Assembly: GCA_964016985.1 (NCBI GenBank)
Contig: OZ024828.1
Location: 10,878,610-10,942,609, forward strand
Direction of reading: 5' to 3'
Origin: Anodontia alba
Taxonomy: Eukaryota > Mollusca > Bivalvia > Lucinida > Lucinidae
DNA length: 64,000 nt
Shown here: positions 42,401-52,170 of the stretch, piece by piece
Layout of the letters: every line of letters begins with the position of its first letter
Position numbering within the stretch: position 1 is the stretch's first letter
Notes under the pieces: generated by a model
Told to the model about the DNA's origin: nothing
What the model saw: only the letters and a program-made list of their open reading frames with translations
The model's database searches: none
Program-made: the position numbers and the translations under genes

Positions 42401-42639
42401 TCCAGTCGAATCAAGAAAGAAAGGAAAAAGAATTTCTATGTTTCTTAAACTTGTCCGACAATATATTCACTTTTTGTCTATTCCCCAATGGAAATATGTA
42501 TGTTCTTAGCTATCAGCAAAATTCATCATTCATAGTGAATCCCGGTACAAATGAAAAATTCACCCAGTGTGTTGATGGTCTTGATAATAATGACAGACTA
42601 ATACCTTATGTAAATGCTTTTCCTGAATTTATGTAATAA

Positions 42640-42850
42640 TTGATTGAAAAGCCGAGTCTGCAAGCAATGCTGACCTGCACGTCAATTTTCTCATTTTATT
42701 AAGCGGGTTTGATAAACTTGGTAGATATTCCGCCATTTTAGCAAAGGATACACAATTTTGAAGGAAGTTTATATATGTCCAATATAGAGAACCTTGACTG
42801 CCAGTTCGGTTCCCATGACCATCTGGAAAGGGAAGCACAATATTTGCTTT
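42640..42850. repeat. L-family-like fragment
   Basis: AACTTGGTAGATATTCCGCC then ATTTTAGCAAAGGATACACA matches the L part TTCCGCCATTTTTAACAAGG. CATCTGGAAAGGGAAGCACA matches TGTGCTTCCCATCTGAAAAG at 30748 in reverse. Hairpin missing. Confidence 0.5.
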
Positions 42851-43012
42851 TATAGAAGACCTTTATTTGAAAGGGAAGGAAACATTTTGACAGTGTTATT
42901 TGCCCATGAGAAGGTTACCATTTCCTTTAACTTTAAGCAGGATGTTGTCAAATATAAGAAGAAGACATTTTCGAAATTAAATGTCTCCTAGAAATACCGT
43001 ACTTTACCGATC

Positions 43013-43585
43013 ACCGGCCTCAGTCGGATGCGCGTCCGTCTGGTGATCAGGAGGTCGCGGATTTGATCCTCTCTCCCGAGTCCGGCAACATTCTTTCGTA
43101 GAGATTCATGAAATATTTTCTGCGGCCATTCTCTCCATTCCGCTGATTCAAGAAGGACAGTTGTCAGTTTCTGACGAAGCATCACGAAAACATGTGTAAG
43201 TAATTTTGACCCCCGCTCCCTTAAATCCCATTTTATAAAGTTAAACGGGGGTTTACAGGGGTAGACATTATTTTTCTTATTTCTGCTCAAAAACATAGAT
43301 TATGGGTATCTATTAGAACTGCCTCGCCAAGGCGGTTCTAACGAGTACCCACAATCTAAATTTTGAGCAGAAACATGAAAAATATCAGGGTGATTTGTCT
43401 GAAAATTTTCAGATTTTGGAGGTGAAATTTTCTATATATTTGAACTGTCGTGTTTTCGTAATGAGTGTGCACAAGTACTTGTCAACCGCTTAGAGGACTA
43501 AGCCTGCCCAAGAAAAGTGTGGTTAGGTTAACTGATCGGCTCGACAAGACCTTAATAGTTTTGGCTGGTCCATTAAATCCCAACC
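43013..43585 (+). mobile_element. tRNA-derived SINE interrupted by A21 (S2)
   Basis: The head ACCGGCCTCAGTCGGATGCG is a degraded box A region; the box B region is GCGGATTTGATCC. The body TCTGCGGCCATTCTCTCCAT and AAGGACAGTTGTCAGTTTCT is shared with S1. It is split at 43180-43463 by an A element, then resumes AGTGTGCACAAGTACTTG and AGCCTGCCCAAGAAAAGTGT. Confidence 0.83.
43180..43463 (+). mobile_element. A-family hairpin MITE nested in SINE S2 (A21)
   Basis: CATCACGAAAACATGTGTAA to CTGTCGTGTTTTCGTAATG. The apex GCCTCGCCAAGGCGG has one mismatch. Left flank GACGAAG, right flank AGTGTGCAC. SINE S1 reads GGCGAAAGAATGTGCAC uninterrupted, so the insertion added no flanking duplication. Confidence 0.92.
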
Positions 43586-43675
43586 CAACCCGAAAGTTGG
43601 AAAATAGATTCTAAAACTAGAGATTCTTCGGAAGCTAGAAACACACCATTTAAAGGAAATTAGTAGACTCGTTTT

Positions 43676-43980
43676 TAGTAAGTCTACTCATGAACAGTAA
43701 TGTAACGTGCAACACTGCTCAGGCTAGGAGGCGTGAGCAGACGCTAGGAGGCGTGAGCAGCCGCTGGGAGGCGTGAGCAGACGCTAGGAGGCGTGAGCAG
43801 CCGCTGGGAGGCGTGAGCAGCCGCTGGGGGGCGTGAGCAGACGCTAGGAGGCGTGAGCAGCCACTGGGAGGCGTGAGCAGACGCTAGGAGGCGTGAGCAG
43901 CCGCTGGGAGGCGTGGGCAGACGCTAGGTGGCGTGAGCAGTGTTGCACGGTACATTACTGTTCATAAGCAGACTCTAAGC
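43676..43980. mobile_element. K element: 20-bp minisatellite bounded by inverted repeats
   Basis: Exactly 11 units of 20 bp (43721-43940), mostly ACGCTAGGAGGCGTGAGCAG alternating with a variant CCGCTGGGAG...; positions 1 and 6 change together (A/A or C/G). The array is bracketed by inverted repeats of about 45 bp: left ATGAACAGTAATGTAACGTG and CAACACTGCTC, right the inverse from GAGCAGTGTTGCACGG. The flanks look like the ends of a MITE whose interior has become a tandem array. Confidence 0.88.
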
Positions 43981-44040
43981 GATATTCCATATTTAAATAA
44001 ATCCAAAAGTGCTGAGTGATCCAACTGGACCAAATTGCTC

Positions 44041-44340
44041 GAAATAAGCATGTCTCGGAAGGACCACAATCACAGAACATAGCCTAGACAGGCTAAAATC
44101 TCCAGTGACTAAATATCATGACTATAAAGGCTGTTCACTTGTGTAGGTTGGGTATGATCCATGATTGTGGTAATTTTTGAACATCTTCTATGCCAACAGA
44201 AAAGTCACCAACAATCTTGCTGTTTTCTGTTCCATGGTAGTGCTTCTGTTGAAGTTACTTTTAGTTTGTTTTTTTCCGTTACCAAGGGAGTTTTGTTTTG
44301 TGTAGTCGTTTAATGTCTCAGAACCCTCTCTCCATTTTGT
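44041..44340. pseudogene. two M-family relics in inverted orientation with P-like sequence between
   Basis: Forward at 44050: ACCACAATCACAGAACATAG (TTITEHS in one frame, shifted relative to an upstream MSRK). Reverse at 44150-44340: GATCCATGATTGTGGTAATT. Between them TCTCCAGTGACTAAATATCA matches the P element at 45712-45978. Confidence 0.4.
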
Positions 44341-44370
44341 CTTTCGGTAGTTTAGGATACTCCCAGCACC

Positions 44371-44420
44371 CCCACCCCACCCCCCCCCCGACCCCACAAA
44401 AAAAAAAAAAAAAAAAAAAT
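44371..44420. repeat. C-rich then poly(A) tract
   Basis: CCCACCCCACCCCCCC followed by a run of 22 A. Confidence 0.92.
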
Positions 44421-44499
44421 GAACGTTCTATAATGCTATGAAAGGCTGGCAGCAAGAGAAAGATGTCTGGCAAATGTCAAATTGATAAAATATAGAAAT

Positions 44500-44645
44500 C
44501 CACAGGCACCAAGCACAACCTTCCCCAGGCATCGACAGAAGAAGAAATAAGGAAACAGATGACAAGACACAACGACACAGCTATAATAACGGACATACAA
44601 GTAAGAGAAGGACTGCAACAGAGGCACCACTTTGGAGTCTATGTC
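44500..44645 (+). pseudogene. M-family coding-like relic
   Basis: Translates as HNLPQASTEEEIRKQMTRHN and then DTAIITDIQVREGLQQRHHF. Shared with 53345-53480 (KHDLPETP; AITDIRTNTNGNRG) and with 15046-15160. It appears to be a longer version of the HSLP block family. No known domain. Confidence 0.42.
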
Positions 44646-44691
44646 TTAATTATTGACAAAATTAAACCTCCTTTTGTATGCCTATCTGATG

Positions 44692-44815
44692 CCTTTTCGA
44701 ACATAATACTAAACCTACACAGTCTTTTCGAACATAATACTAAAACTACACAGCCTTTTCGAATATAATACTAAAACTACATAGCCTTTTCGAAAATAAT
44801 ACTAAAACTACTCAG
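44692..44815. repeat. 31-bp tandem repeat, four units
   Basis: CCTTTTCGAACATAATACTA then AAACTACACAG is repeated four times with few changes. Confidence 0.9.
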
Positions 44816-44937
44816 TCCATTGCTTATCTTATCAGTTTACTCCAGATACTGTCAAAACTCTTTACTCGATACAACGACATAATTCGTTATAATAGCAATT
44901 TAACTGGCAAATACTTTCGCTCAAGAAGTGACAGTTA

Positions 44938-45043
44938 ATCAGAAATTATGCAAGAAAATAGCATTTAATACTTCAAGAAGCATATATTCTATCAGAAATT
45001 ATGCAAGAAAATTGCATTTCATACTTCAAGAAGCATATATTTT
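44938..45043. repeat. 53-bp tandem duplication
   Basis: ATCAGAAATTATGCAAGAAA through TTCAAGAAGCATATATT occurs twice. The second copy leads into the hairpin at 45034. Confidence 0.9.
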
Positions 45044-45108
45044 GAATATTTGTTAGAATCGCCCGGGGCAATTCTAACAAATATCCAAAATATATATTTT
45101 ATGAGAAA
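45034..45108. repeat. E-like hairpin
   Basis: TATATTTTGAATATTTGTTA and GAATCGCC face GGCAATTC and TAACAAATATCCAAAATATA. The TTAGAATCGCC core is that of B and A hairpins, but the lower stem is different. Confidence 0.75.
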
Positions 45109-45109
45109 G

Positions 45110-45711
45110 CAAGCATTAAAGAGCGTCTTTTTAACATATAATTCTGCTCATTAAAAATTCTTGACAACAGCGAATTAATTTTAATGGCAACGTCTTTGGG
45201 AACAAATAATGTCGTTTTACGGAAGGTTCACTATATCTCCCTTTACCTGGAGAAAATTTTTGCAGAGATTCCAACGAGCAAGAGTTCCTAGCTATTGCAG
45301 TAATCTGATACGGTAAACTAGCCATTTTAAGAGATTTCCCTTTCACTGCGTGAGACAGACTTGGGATCTTTAATACAGTTACATATATATTCCATTCAGT
45401 TCTGCTCAGCAATCTTATATAGCGGCAATATTCCACAAAGAGGAAAGAAATGAATAGTATCTGCTGATTTAAATCACTCTAGTGTCGAACGTGCGGAAAT
45501 GGAGAAACTCTGATGTCATTCAGCCGTAAATCGGCGAAAAGAGAACGGCTTGTCATAGCTTAATTATGGCACTACCTGATTTAATGCAAGGATTTATTCA
45601 CGCAATGTACACATTCAAATCCCATTTATCATAGCAACTGCTAAAACTGTAAGGTACGAGGCTCTGATGGGGAGTTTTCTTGTCAGATTTATTTTCACCC
45701 TTTCAACCCTG
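45110..45711. other. stretch without recognised feature
   Basis: No repeat family or exon-like sequence identified. Confidence 0.4.
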
Positions 45712-45978
45712 TAGACTAGACTGGCTCCAGTCTCCAGTGACTAAATATCTATTTTTATAACCCCGTTTTATATATATAAAAAAACCCCCCCAAAATAATA
45801 TCATGACTATAAAGGCTGGTCTCTAAACTCTAGTGGCCAGCCCAAGAGCTTAGTGTGATGTGCTACTTGCCAGCCTATATTGTCATGATATTATTTTGGT
45901 TTTATTTCAGTGGATTATCAAACAGGATTATTAGAATAAATATTTGGCCACTGGAGACTGCATCCAGTCTACCCTGTA
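45712..45978. mobile_element. P-family inverted-repeat element
   Basis: GTAGACTAGACTGGCTCCAG then TCTCCAGTGACTAAATAT at left; AAATATTTGGCCACTGGAGA then CTGCATCCAGTCTAC at right. Interior halves AATAATATCATGACTATAAA and CATGATATTATTTTGGTTTT are also partly inverted. About 267 bp. Confidence 0.75.
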
Positions 45979-46182
45979 GACCAATGCAGCTGTTTATGCA
46001 AATAGTGTAGATCCTGATGAGACGGCTCGTAACGAGCCGTCTCATCAGGATCTACAGTATTTGCCATTCTTTTTTTTTTTTTTTTTTTTGTTTAGATTGA
46101 AACTCCTATTTTGAACAATAGAACTGTTCAAATTCAAAGATAAACGAGACCACTTCAGAAACTCAGGTGTGAAGAAGTTAAC
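45974..46182 (+). mobile_element. G'-family element with poly(T) insertion
   Basis: Directly abuts P. CCCTGTAGACCAATGCAGCT, then hairpin AGTGTAGATCCTGATGAGAC with head GGCTCGTAACGAGCC. Poly(T) at 46071-46089 follows the stem base, then the tail TTCAAATTCAAAGATAAACG and AGAAACTCAGGTGTGAAG. Confidence 0.83.
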
Positions 46183-46189
46183 GCCATTA

Positions 46190-46702
46190 AGTCAAAATAG
46201 TTTTCTGCTATGTCCATAAATATTAGGACAACTTCACTTCTTGCCATAATTGTCCTAAATTTCAATAAGTACGTTTTACTACTAGTATATGTGTCTAAAA
46301 TTACCGAATGAATTGCAAAAAGTTTAGAGCCTCATCAGATGCTGCGTCATGGGAAGCAAATCTTTCAGATATAACATGAGAGACTACTCCAACTCCTAAA
46401 TGGGCCTCAAAAATTAAAAGGAGGGATTAATCCGTAAAAACGGATTTGTTAAATGTGAAAACAAAACATTACGAAAAGGCGTACTGGTTTGGTAGAAAAA
46501 TGTTGCACAAAAATTAGTTTTATCCAACACGCAAAAGAAACATCCAGTCATGATGTTAAGCCTTAGAAATTAACGTGGTACTTGTTTCGCTAGATTTACC
46601 TTGGTGACAATTTTTGTGAATTTCTGTTTGCATTCATGCACACCAAATCCCTTGAATAAAGCGAATTAGTCAAAAGAAAAAAGAAAGAAAAACAGCTACA
46701 AC
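46190..46702. other. stretch without recognised feature
   Basis: No family match. Confidence 0.45.

Positions 46703-46754
<52 letters not shown>
46703..46754. repeat. (TAA)n microsatellite
   Basis: About 17 TAA units. Confidence 0.97.
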
Positions 46755-46756
<2 letters not shown>

Positions 46757-46899
46757 CAAACAAACAATCAAACAAAGCAAAACAAACAGAAACATAGCCA
46801 CATTTTCGGAGTGATGGCAAACAATTTTGACTGAGTTACCTCCCCTGAAAGCATACCATTTATACTTACAGCGAAAGGCAAGGCTGGCAAAGAATGTTT

Positions 46900-47392
46900 C
46901 TGGGAAGGAAAAAAAAACACCTTATAAAACATACATTGTGATGCAAATTCTGATGAAAAATAGATAAGTAATTGAGGTTTGAACATTACAAAATTGTTCT
47001 TATGGATGTCGCCATTTTGAATATTTAATGAGGTTTTACGACGTCATAAAGCCTTTATTAAATATGCAAAATCTAAATGAATAAAATTCGCTGCACCATT
47101 TAACCTGTTTTGTGTAAAGCTTCCTTTTTAGACCTATATTTGAGACTTAACTTGAAAACAACATTGTTTTCGGTCAGATAGAAGATTTTATATGATAAAG
47201 TCAATTATTTATCATTAAATATTCAAAATGGCGGTACATTTGACAATAGTTCTGAAATCTTTAAATGCCATTAACTTTCTTATATATTTTGTACGACTTT
47301 GATAAAATTAAAACCAAAAGACATAATTTGCCATGATCTTTCATCTCAGATACAGTGTTCACCAACCTCGCATTTCCCTATAAGTTCAAATT
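46900..47392. mobile_element. N-family inverted-repeat element, uninterrupted (N2)
   Basis: Inner halves TGTCGCCATTTTGAATATTT and AATATTCAAAATGGCGGTAC are inverted. The outer right part TTCACCAACCTCGCATTTCC corresponds to TCACCAACCTTGCGCTTCTC of N1. The left limit is approximate. Confidence 0.62.
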
Positions 47393-47699
47393 ATGTATGG
47401 CTGCTGCAGAGAATGAGACAGAACTTCTATTACAATCTTATGTTTCTGTCAGGAACCGTCGGAAATGAATAAAATCTTACAATCGTCATCCTGAAATCCG
47501 CGGATAGAGATGAGGTCGAAATGGAGGTGATCTTGGCCGAGGCTGTAATGATGAATGGGCAACCACACGCAATGGACACATTCGAAGGCAATTTATCAAA
47601 ACTCACTAAGACGCTTGCCTGAGACTGACATACAGTTATGCAATTATTATGTAATTACTACTTTCCTGTACTTGGGTCTGTCTGTATATTTGATTAGGC

Positions 47700-47945
47700 A
47701 TTATTTAAGGGGTCTGGATTCACTTGGAAGATTTTCCGCCATTTTTAACAAGGGAGAGAATTTTTGTGACTTCCGGTTTACTTTCCAGCACACTCATCCC
47801 CCTCCAAAAATGAGTTCTTCTCTAAAAGGAAAGAATTTGCTCCCAAGGGGAGCAAATTCTTTCCTTTTAGAGAAGATCCTTTCAGTAGGGGACAAAATCA
47901 ATGAGACATAATTGTCTCCCGTGAATCTGTAACCATTTTCCTTAA
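47700..47945. mobile_element. L-family element, best full copy
   Basis: ATTTTCCGCCATTTTTAACA and TGTGACTTCCGGTTTACTTT precede a perfect hairpin: TCTTCTCTAAAAGGAAAGAA with TTTGCTCC and complement (47816-47877). Then AGTAGGGGACAAAATCAATG and TCTGTAACCATTTTCC. A partial CTCCCTTG/CAAGGGAG-type relation exists between outer parts. Confidence 0.82.
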
Positions 47946-47954
47946 AGTACAAAT

Positions 47955-48191
47955 GAGCCACCCGATAACAAAACCAGCAACATGGATGTGCGCCCAGCGA
48001 AGACTCAGATCAGCCTGGGCATCCGCCCAGTTTGATCAGTGTCTTCGCCGTGCGCTCAATAGATAGCTAAGGACCCAAGCTTTCTTCATGCGGACAGCAA
48101 AGACTCTGATCAGACTTGGCGGAAGCCCAGGAGTACGTTCTGAGTCTTCGCTTGGCGCATATGCAATTTTGTTAAGGTCATGAGTCGGCTT
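47955..48191. mobile_element. F-family palindromic element (F8, b-type ends)
   Basis: GAGCCACCCGATAACAAAAC at left, TTTTGTTAAGGTCATGAGTC and GGCTT at right. Cores GTGCGCCCAGCGAAGACTCA and GAGTCTTCGCTTGGCGCATA. Confidence 0.85.
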
Positions 48192-48448
48192 CTAGAGAAC
48201 GACATACCTTGCTGGTCATAATGCATGTCACTCCATTTGCGAATTAGCTTGCAGAGTATCTAAATTTGCATCTTTTCTGCTTTTAGCGTTAAAAATAAAA
48301 TTGCTGATGAATGAATATCTTGTAAAATCAAATATGCAACTGTGCCGTCGTAGCTTGCAATTTCTTCTCTTTTCTTCATCTGTCAATGCCTTGGGAAGAT
48401 TGCATTTCGTGATTATGGCGTTTTAGGGACAACTTTGTAATATATTGG

Positions 48449-48625
48449 CCTCATCGAGCGAAAAAGAGCGCTCAAACATGCGCAAACTTCGCGGATCTAG
48501 ATCATCCTACGCATGCGCAACGTATCATCCGGGTCTTTGCTCTCCATCCATTCTTTCTGTTAGTGACAATGAAGGTCCTGATCAGACTGTCCGCATAGGC
48601 CCGAAGACACGTTTTCGCATGGTCT
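48449..48625. repeat. F-related element (F9, d-type)
   Basis: CTCATCGAGCGAAAAAGAGC, CATGCGCAAACTTCGCGGAT and CCGCATAGGCCCGAAGACAC align in order with 58012-58222. Only the CTGATCAGACTG block is clearly F-like. Confidence 0.6.
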
Positions 48626-48654
48626 GACCAACAGCTTTCCGTTCGAGTTGATCC

Positions 48655-48770
48655 CATTTCAAGAGGGGCACGGTGTACAGGTAAGCAGACTGGAAGCCGC
48701 AAAATTTGTCCCCTTGTTAAACTGGCGAAAACTTACCAAATGTACCCTTGCCCCTTAATACCTACCCTGC
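48655..48770. repeat. L-family 3' fragment
   Basis: GACTGGAAGCCGCAAAATTT then GTCCCCTTGTTAAACTGGCG matches AGTCGCAAATTGTTGTCTCC in the L copy near 29245. Confidence 0.5.
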
Positions 48771-48778
48771 AGGTTTAC

Positions 48779-48845
48779 AATGTTAAAACAACGTCGATTC
48801 AACGTTGAATCGACGTTGTTTCAACGTTGTGTGCACGCTGGGTGA
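48779..48845. mobile_element. small AACGTTG-type palindrome
   Basis: AACAACGTCGATTCAACGTT then GAATCGACGTTGTTTCAACG form a tight hairpin, ending in GCACGCTGGGT. The CTGGGT end resembles J elements, but the arms differ. Confidence 0.65.
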
Positions 48846-49091
48846 ACTCTTTTCATACGCGATGCATTTCAGCGCGCACTACAACAGATTCACAAATATA
48901 AATATTTGTAAGTAAGCTATGTCGAATATCTTAGTTACTATGTAAGTCCTATGAAGGCGCATTAGATTATTAGATTAAAAAAAAATATATGTTGAGATAC
49001 CCAAAATGCAAAAATCACGAAACATACCCTTCCTGAGGCACCGAAAGAAGGAGAGACGACGAACAAATCATAACAAAACAAACGCAACATA

Positions 49092-49448
49092 CATTCGAAC
49101 CTCAGTGGCTCGAGCATCTTTGGGACCATAGAAATTCGTTCGAGACATGGGTAGTTCGAGCCACTGAGGGCTAATCATAGCACCAGTTCAGGAAGCAAAT
49201 AGCGATAATTTAGGGAAATCTTTTCGATTTTCTACACAATGATTGTATATTGAGTGTACTCATTAGAATCTCCTCGATGAGGCGATTCTAATGAGTACAC
49301 ACAACATACAATTCCATGATAAAATAAGAAAAAATCCTAAATATTTGTTTTCTTGAGCTATTGGAAGAATTTTGTAGGGACTGAAAAAAGAGTTCGAATC
49401 AACCACGGTAAACGAGCCATCCATGTTCGAGCCATTGAGGTTATACTG
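49092..49448 (-). mobile_element. B-family MITE, complete (B4)
   Basis: TA on both sides. CATTCGAACCTCAGTGGCTC at left, TTCGAGCCATTGAGGTTATA then CTG at right. The central hairpin GTACTCATTAGAATCTCCTC and GATGAGGCGATTCTAATGAG is at 49256-49299. Inverted relative to B1. Confidence 0.9.
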
Positions 49449-49799
49449 TATAAATCCACCAACGCACCAACAAAAAAGAAGTTGCAACAGCAGAACCATC
49501 TTGTAATGGTCAAAAGAAAAACTATTCGGGTGAGGTGGGGTACCTCACCCTTGTCTCCTGATTCAGCATCAAACAAAAGCTGCGTCAAAGAAAAAAGACT
49601 ATATCGCCACATGTACTAAGCCTTATGGCTTTCTGCTAATAAATTTTACAGCGTCAAGGGCTTTCTTCAGGAAACAGGTCCTGCGCATGCGCTTGTGGAT
49701 CTTTGTTGATTGCACACACAGTATTACCCTTAATATTTGTACACTTACTCCTAAAACATACTTAACCTAAAATTTGAACAGGTCAATTACTTTAAATTA

Positions 49800-49984
49800 T
49801 CTTGATATATGGCAAATACATTGATTTTTTTTCTGAAAAATGTGATTGGCTTTTGCGTTGCAAAAGCTACTCACATTTTTGCAGCAAAAATATCAATGTA
49901 TTTGAAAATACCTTAGCTACAACAGTTAAAGTGTTTGTCATTAACGAGCTCGGTAAGTTAACAATGCTTTGAACAACTGGGCCT
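49800..49984 (+). mobile_element. H-family MITE with decayed left end (H2)
   Basis: The central hairpin is TGTGATTGGCTTTTGC/GCAAAAGCTACTCACA (one arm mutated). Right end AACGAGCTCGGTAAGTTAAC, then CTTTGAACAACTGGGCC. The left terminus is not recognisable. Confidence 0.72.
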
Positions 49985-50034
49985 TGGTTGTTTATGTGTC
50001 TAATAAAAATCTAAAAGGTTAATTTAATTTAACT

Positions 50035-50095
50035 GGTGACTCAGATAAGACGCCACAGAACGCGGCTTCTGATCTCCGTCTACATATAACAGGCT
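50035..50095. repeat. G-family hairpin fragment
   Basis: CTCAGATAAGACGCCACAGA then ACGCGGCTTCTGATC and TCCGTCTACA. Head and part of the stem only. Confidence 0.6.
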
Positions 50096-50099
50096 TGTC

Positions 50100-50385
50100 A
50101 GTCCAATCACTTAAAAGTATGCATCGTACACCTAGACCCCATTTTTGTATAATGCCTCTAATCATATACATATTAAACAGGCATAAATTATAAACTGTCT
50201 GTCAAATCACGTAACTGGAGATGATGTTTATTTTAATTTCGGAATTATTAAAATTTAAACACCCTTAAATGTTATTTTTAACCTCAGTATTAGAATAAAA
50301 TGCACTCATTGACGTTAAACATTTAAAAAATCTCTCTAGCAAGATGTAAACTTTCTGCTATTTCATTCAAATTATAGACATAAAG
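50100..50385. other. AT-rich stretch without recognised feature
   Basis: Nothing recognised. Confidence 0.45.
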
Positions 50386-50389
50386 TTGG

Positions 50390-50422
50390 TGAAGAAGAAG
50401 AAGAAGAAGATGATGATGAAGA
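50390..50422. repeat. (GAA)n/(GAT)n tract
   Basis: Five GAA units followed by GATGATGATGAAG. Confidence 0.9.
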
Positions 50423-50635
50423 AAAGCAGACAATTCCGGTAATTCTGCAGTAGAAATATGCAAAATTGCCTATTTTTAATGGTTGTTCTGACAGTAGAAA
50501 ATCATCCGGGGTATAAATTACCCTTACACCTGCAGTGACCTCCTTTGAGATATGTGTAGGATGAAGCTCATTACATGACACATATCCTACCAACATGACC
50601 ATTCCATTTCTTGTTTAGAAAATGTTAGAGGGTGT

Positions 50636-50690
50636 GGGGAGGGGGGGGGGGAGGGGGCGGGGGGGAGTGGGGGGAGAGAAGGGGGGAGGG
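50636..50690. repeat. G-rich tract with potential for G-quadruplex
   Basis: Eight or more runs of three or more G within 55 bp on the + strand. Confidence 0.85.
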
Positions 50691-51029
50691 ACTGTTATCA
50701 GTCAAGGATCAAGAATTGATCAGTTGAACTTAAAAAAAAAAAAAGACTGTGAACTGAGAATATTTTCAAAAATGAATAAAATATATAAAGAAATCAATGG
50801 TAATACTCATTCACATATATTATTGTATGATGCTGACATCATATTATACAAAATATTTTTATTGGTATGGTGGGCGAGTTCGTTTTCTTCTCAAATGTAT
50901 AAATTATTTATTATATAGACATTCCTTCTATTAAAATGCTTAGAATTATTATTATTATTGATGTAGGAGTATACATTTCTTTCCTATAAAAGTACATAGG
51001 ACAATTAAGGAAACTGGTAACACGTGATA

Positions 51030-51235
51030 GATTTACCGCCATTTTTACAAGGGAGACAACTTTTGTGACTTCCTATTTGCCTTTGTACACAGTAAGCCCC
51101 TTTCTGTAAAAGAGTCTACTCTAAAAGGAAAGAATTTCCTCCCGCAGGCAGCAAATTATTTTTTTTTGAGTAGATACTTTTTTGAAGGGAAGCAAAACCA
51201 TTTTTTAATAGAATTAACTCCCCTAAAGAGTATCA
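51030..51235. mobile_element. L-family element
   Basis: TTTACCGCCATTTTTACAAG then GGAGACAACTTTTGTGACTT at left. The hairpin is CTAAAAGGAAAGAATTTCCT with partial complement (GCAAATTATTTTTTTTTGAG). It ends AAGGGAAGCAAAACC. Confidence 0.78.
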
Positions 51236-51299
51236 ATTTCTTTTAAGTTGAAAATCCATACTCTACAGTATTTGGACCAGCACATGGGAAAAGGGCACT

Positions 51300-51385
51300 T
51301 ATCACATAGGCGACCAGAAAAGGCTCTGGCGAGACTGCGCATAAGCGCAGTCTCGCCAGAGCCTTTGCTGTTCGTATACATGTAG
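51300..51385. repeat. F-like hairpin
   Basis: AAAAGGCTCTGGCGAGACTG with CGCATAAGCG and its complement CAGTCTCGCCAGAGCCTTTG. The head variant CTCGCCAG replaces the usual CTGATCAG in both arms. Confidence 0.85.
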
Positions 51386-51773
51386 TAGAGACCTTGAGGA
51401 AGATTAAGACTAAACCGCGTGTCTTAGCCCAAAAAAAGGAACTCCGCATACGCATTTGAAGAACCACAAAACGGAAAATCGTAAGGTCCCATTTTAGTGT
51501 GCATGTTTATTTGTATTTATATTGAACGTACATCATTATTATAGAAAGAAGCATTTTAATGGCTGTCATAAAAAATTGAGTTACACAAAAATGTGCCTGA
51601 ACGCTTGTGGTTCAGGGAAGGCAAGTACAGCTTGTGAATCCGAGCACGTATGCAACGAACATGGCTGTTCGCCAAATGGAAGCATATTTACTCTAGAACC
51701 TTTTGGTAAAAAGCGAAGAACTAGATCTGACTTCACGCATGCGCAGGCCGATGTTGACCATCTCTGTTTGCCT

Positions 51774-52170
51774 ATCGCCTCAGGCCCCTTTATGCGTAAT
51801 ACGGCATATTGTATTTACCCAATATGTTTGGACGCCTCAGCTCCTGACAATACTTCAAGTTGTCCTAAAATGTGAACGCCTCAACTCCTTACTTTTACTG
51901 CCCTAAATTTGAACGTCTTAACTCCTTACCATGCTTGTCCTACAATTAGTACGCCTTAATCCCTTACCATGCTTGTCCTACAATTACTACGCTTTAATTC
52001 CTTACCATGCTTGTCCTACAATTAGTACGCCTTAATTCCTTACCATGCTTGTTCTACAATTAGTAGGCCTTAATTCCATACCATGCTTTTCCTACAATTC
52101 GAACGCCTTAATTCTTTACCATACTTGTTCTTAAATATGAACGCCTTATCTCCTTTCCATGTTTGTCCTT
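51774..52170. repeat. 38-bp minisatellite block, first higher-order copy
   Basis: Opens with ATCGCCTCAGGCCCCTTTAT and GTAATACGGCATATTG, then becomes units of about 38 bp containing TTACCATGCTTGTCCTACAA. The whole block recurs from 52171 with a spacing of 397 bp. Confidence 0.93.

Noticed and set aside
42285..42636. Overlapping forward frames of 74 and 106 codons
   Set aside because: They start inside Q-family hairpin arms and show no recognisable protein features.
50636..50690. G-rich tract as telomeric or regulatory repeat
   Set aside because: The runs are irregular, with no TTAGGG or other unit; treated as low-complexity sequence.
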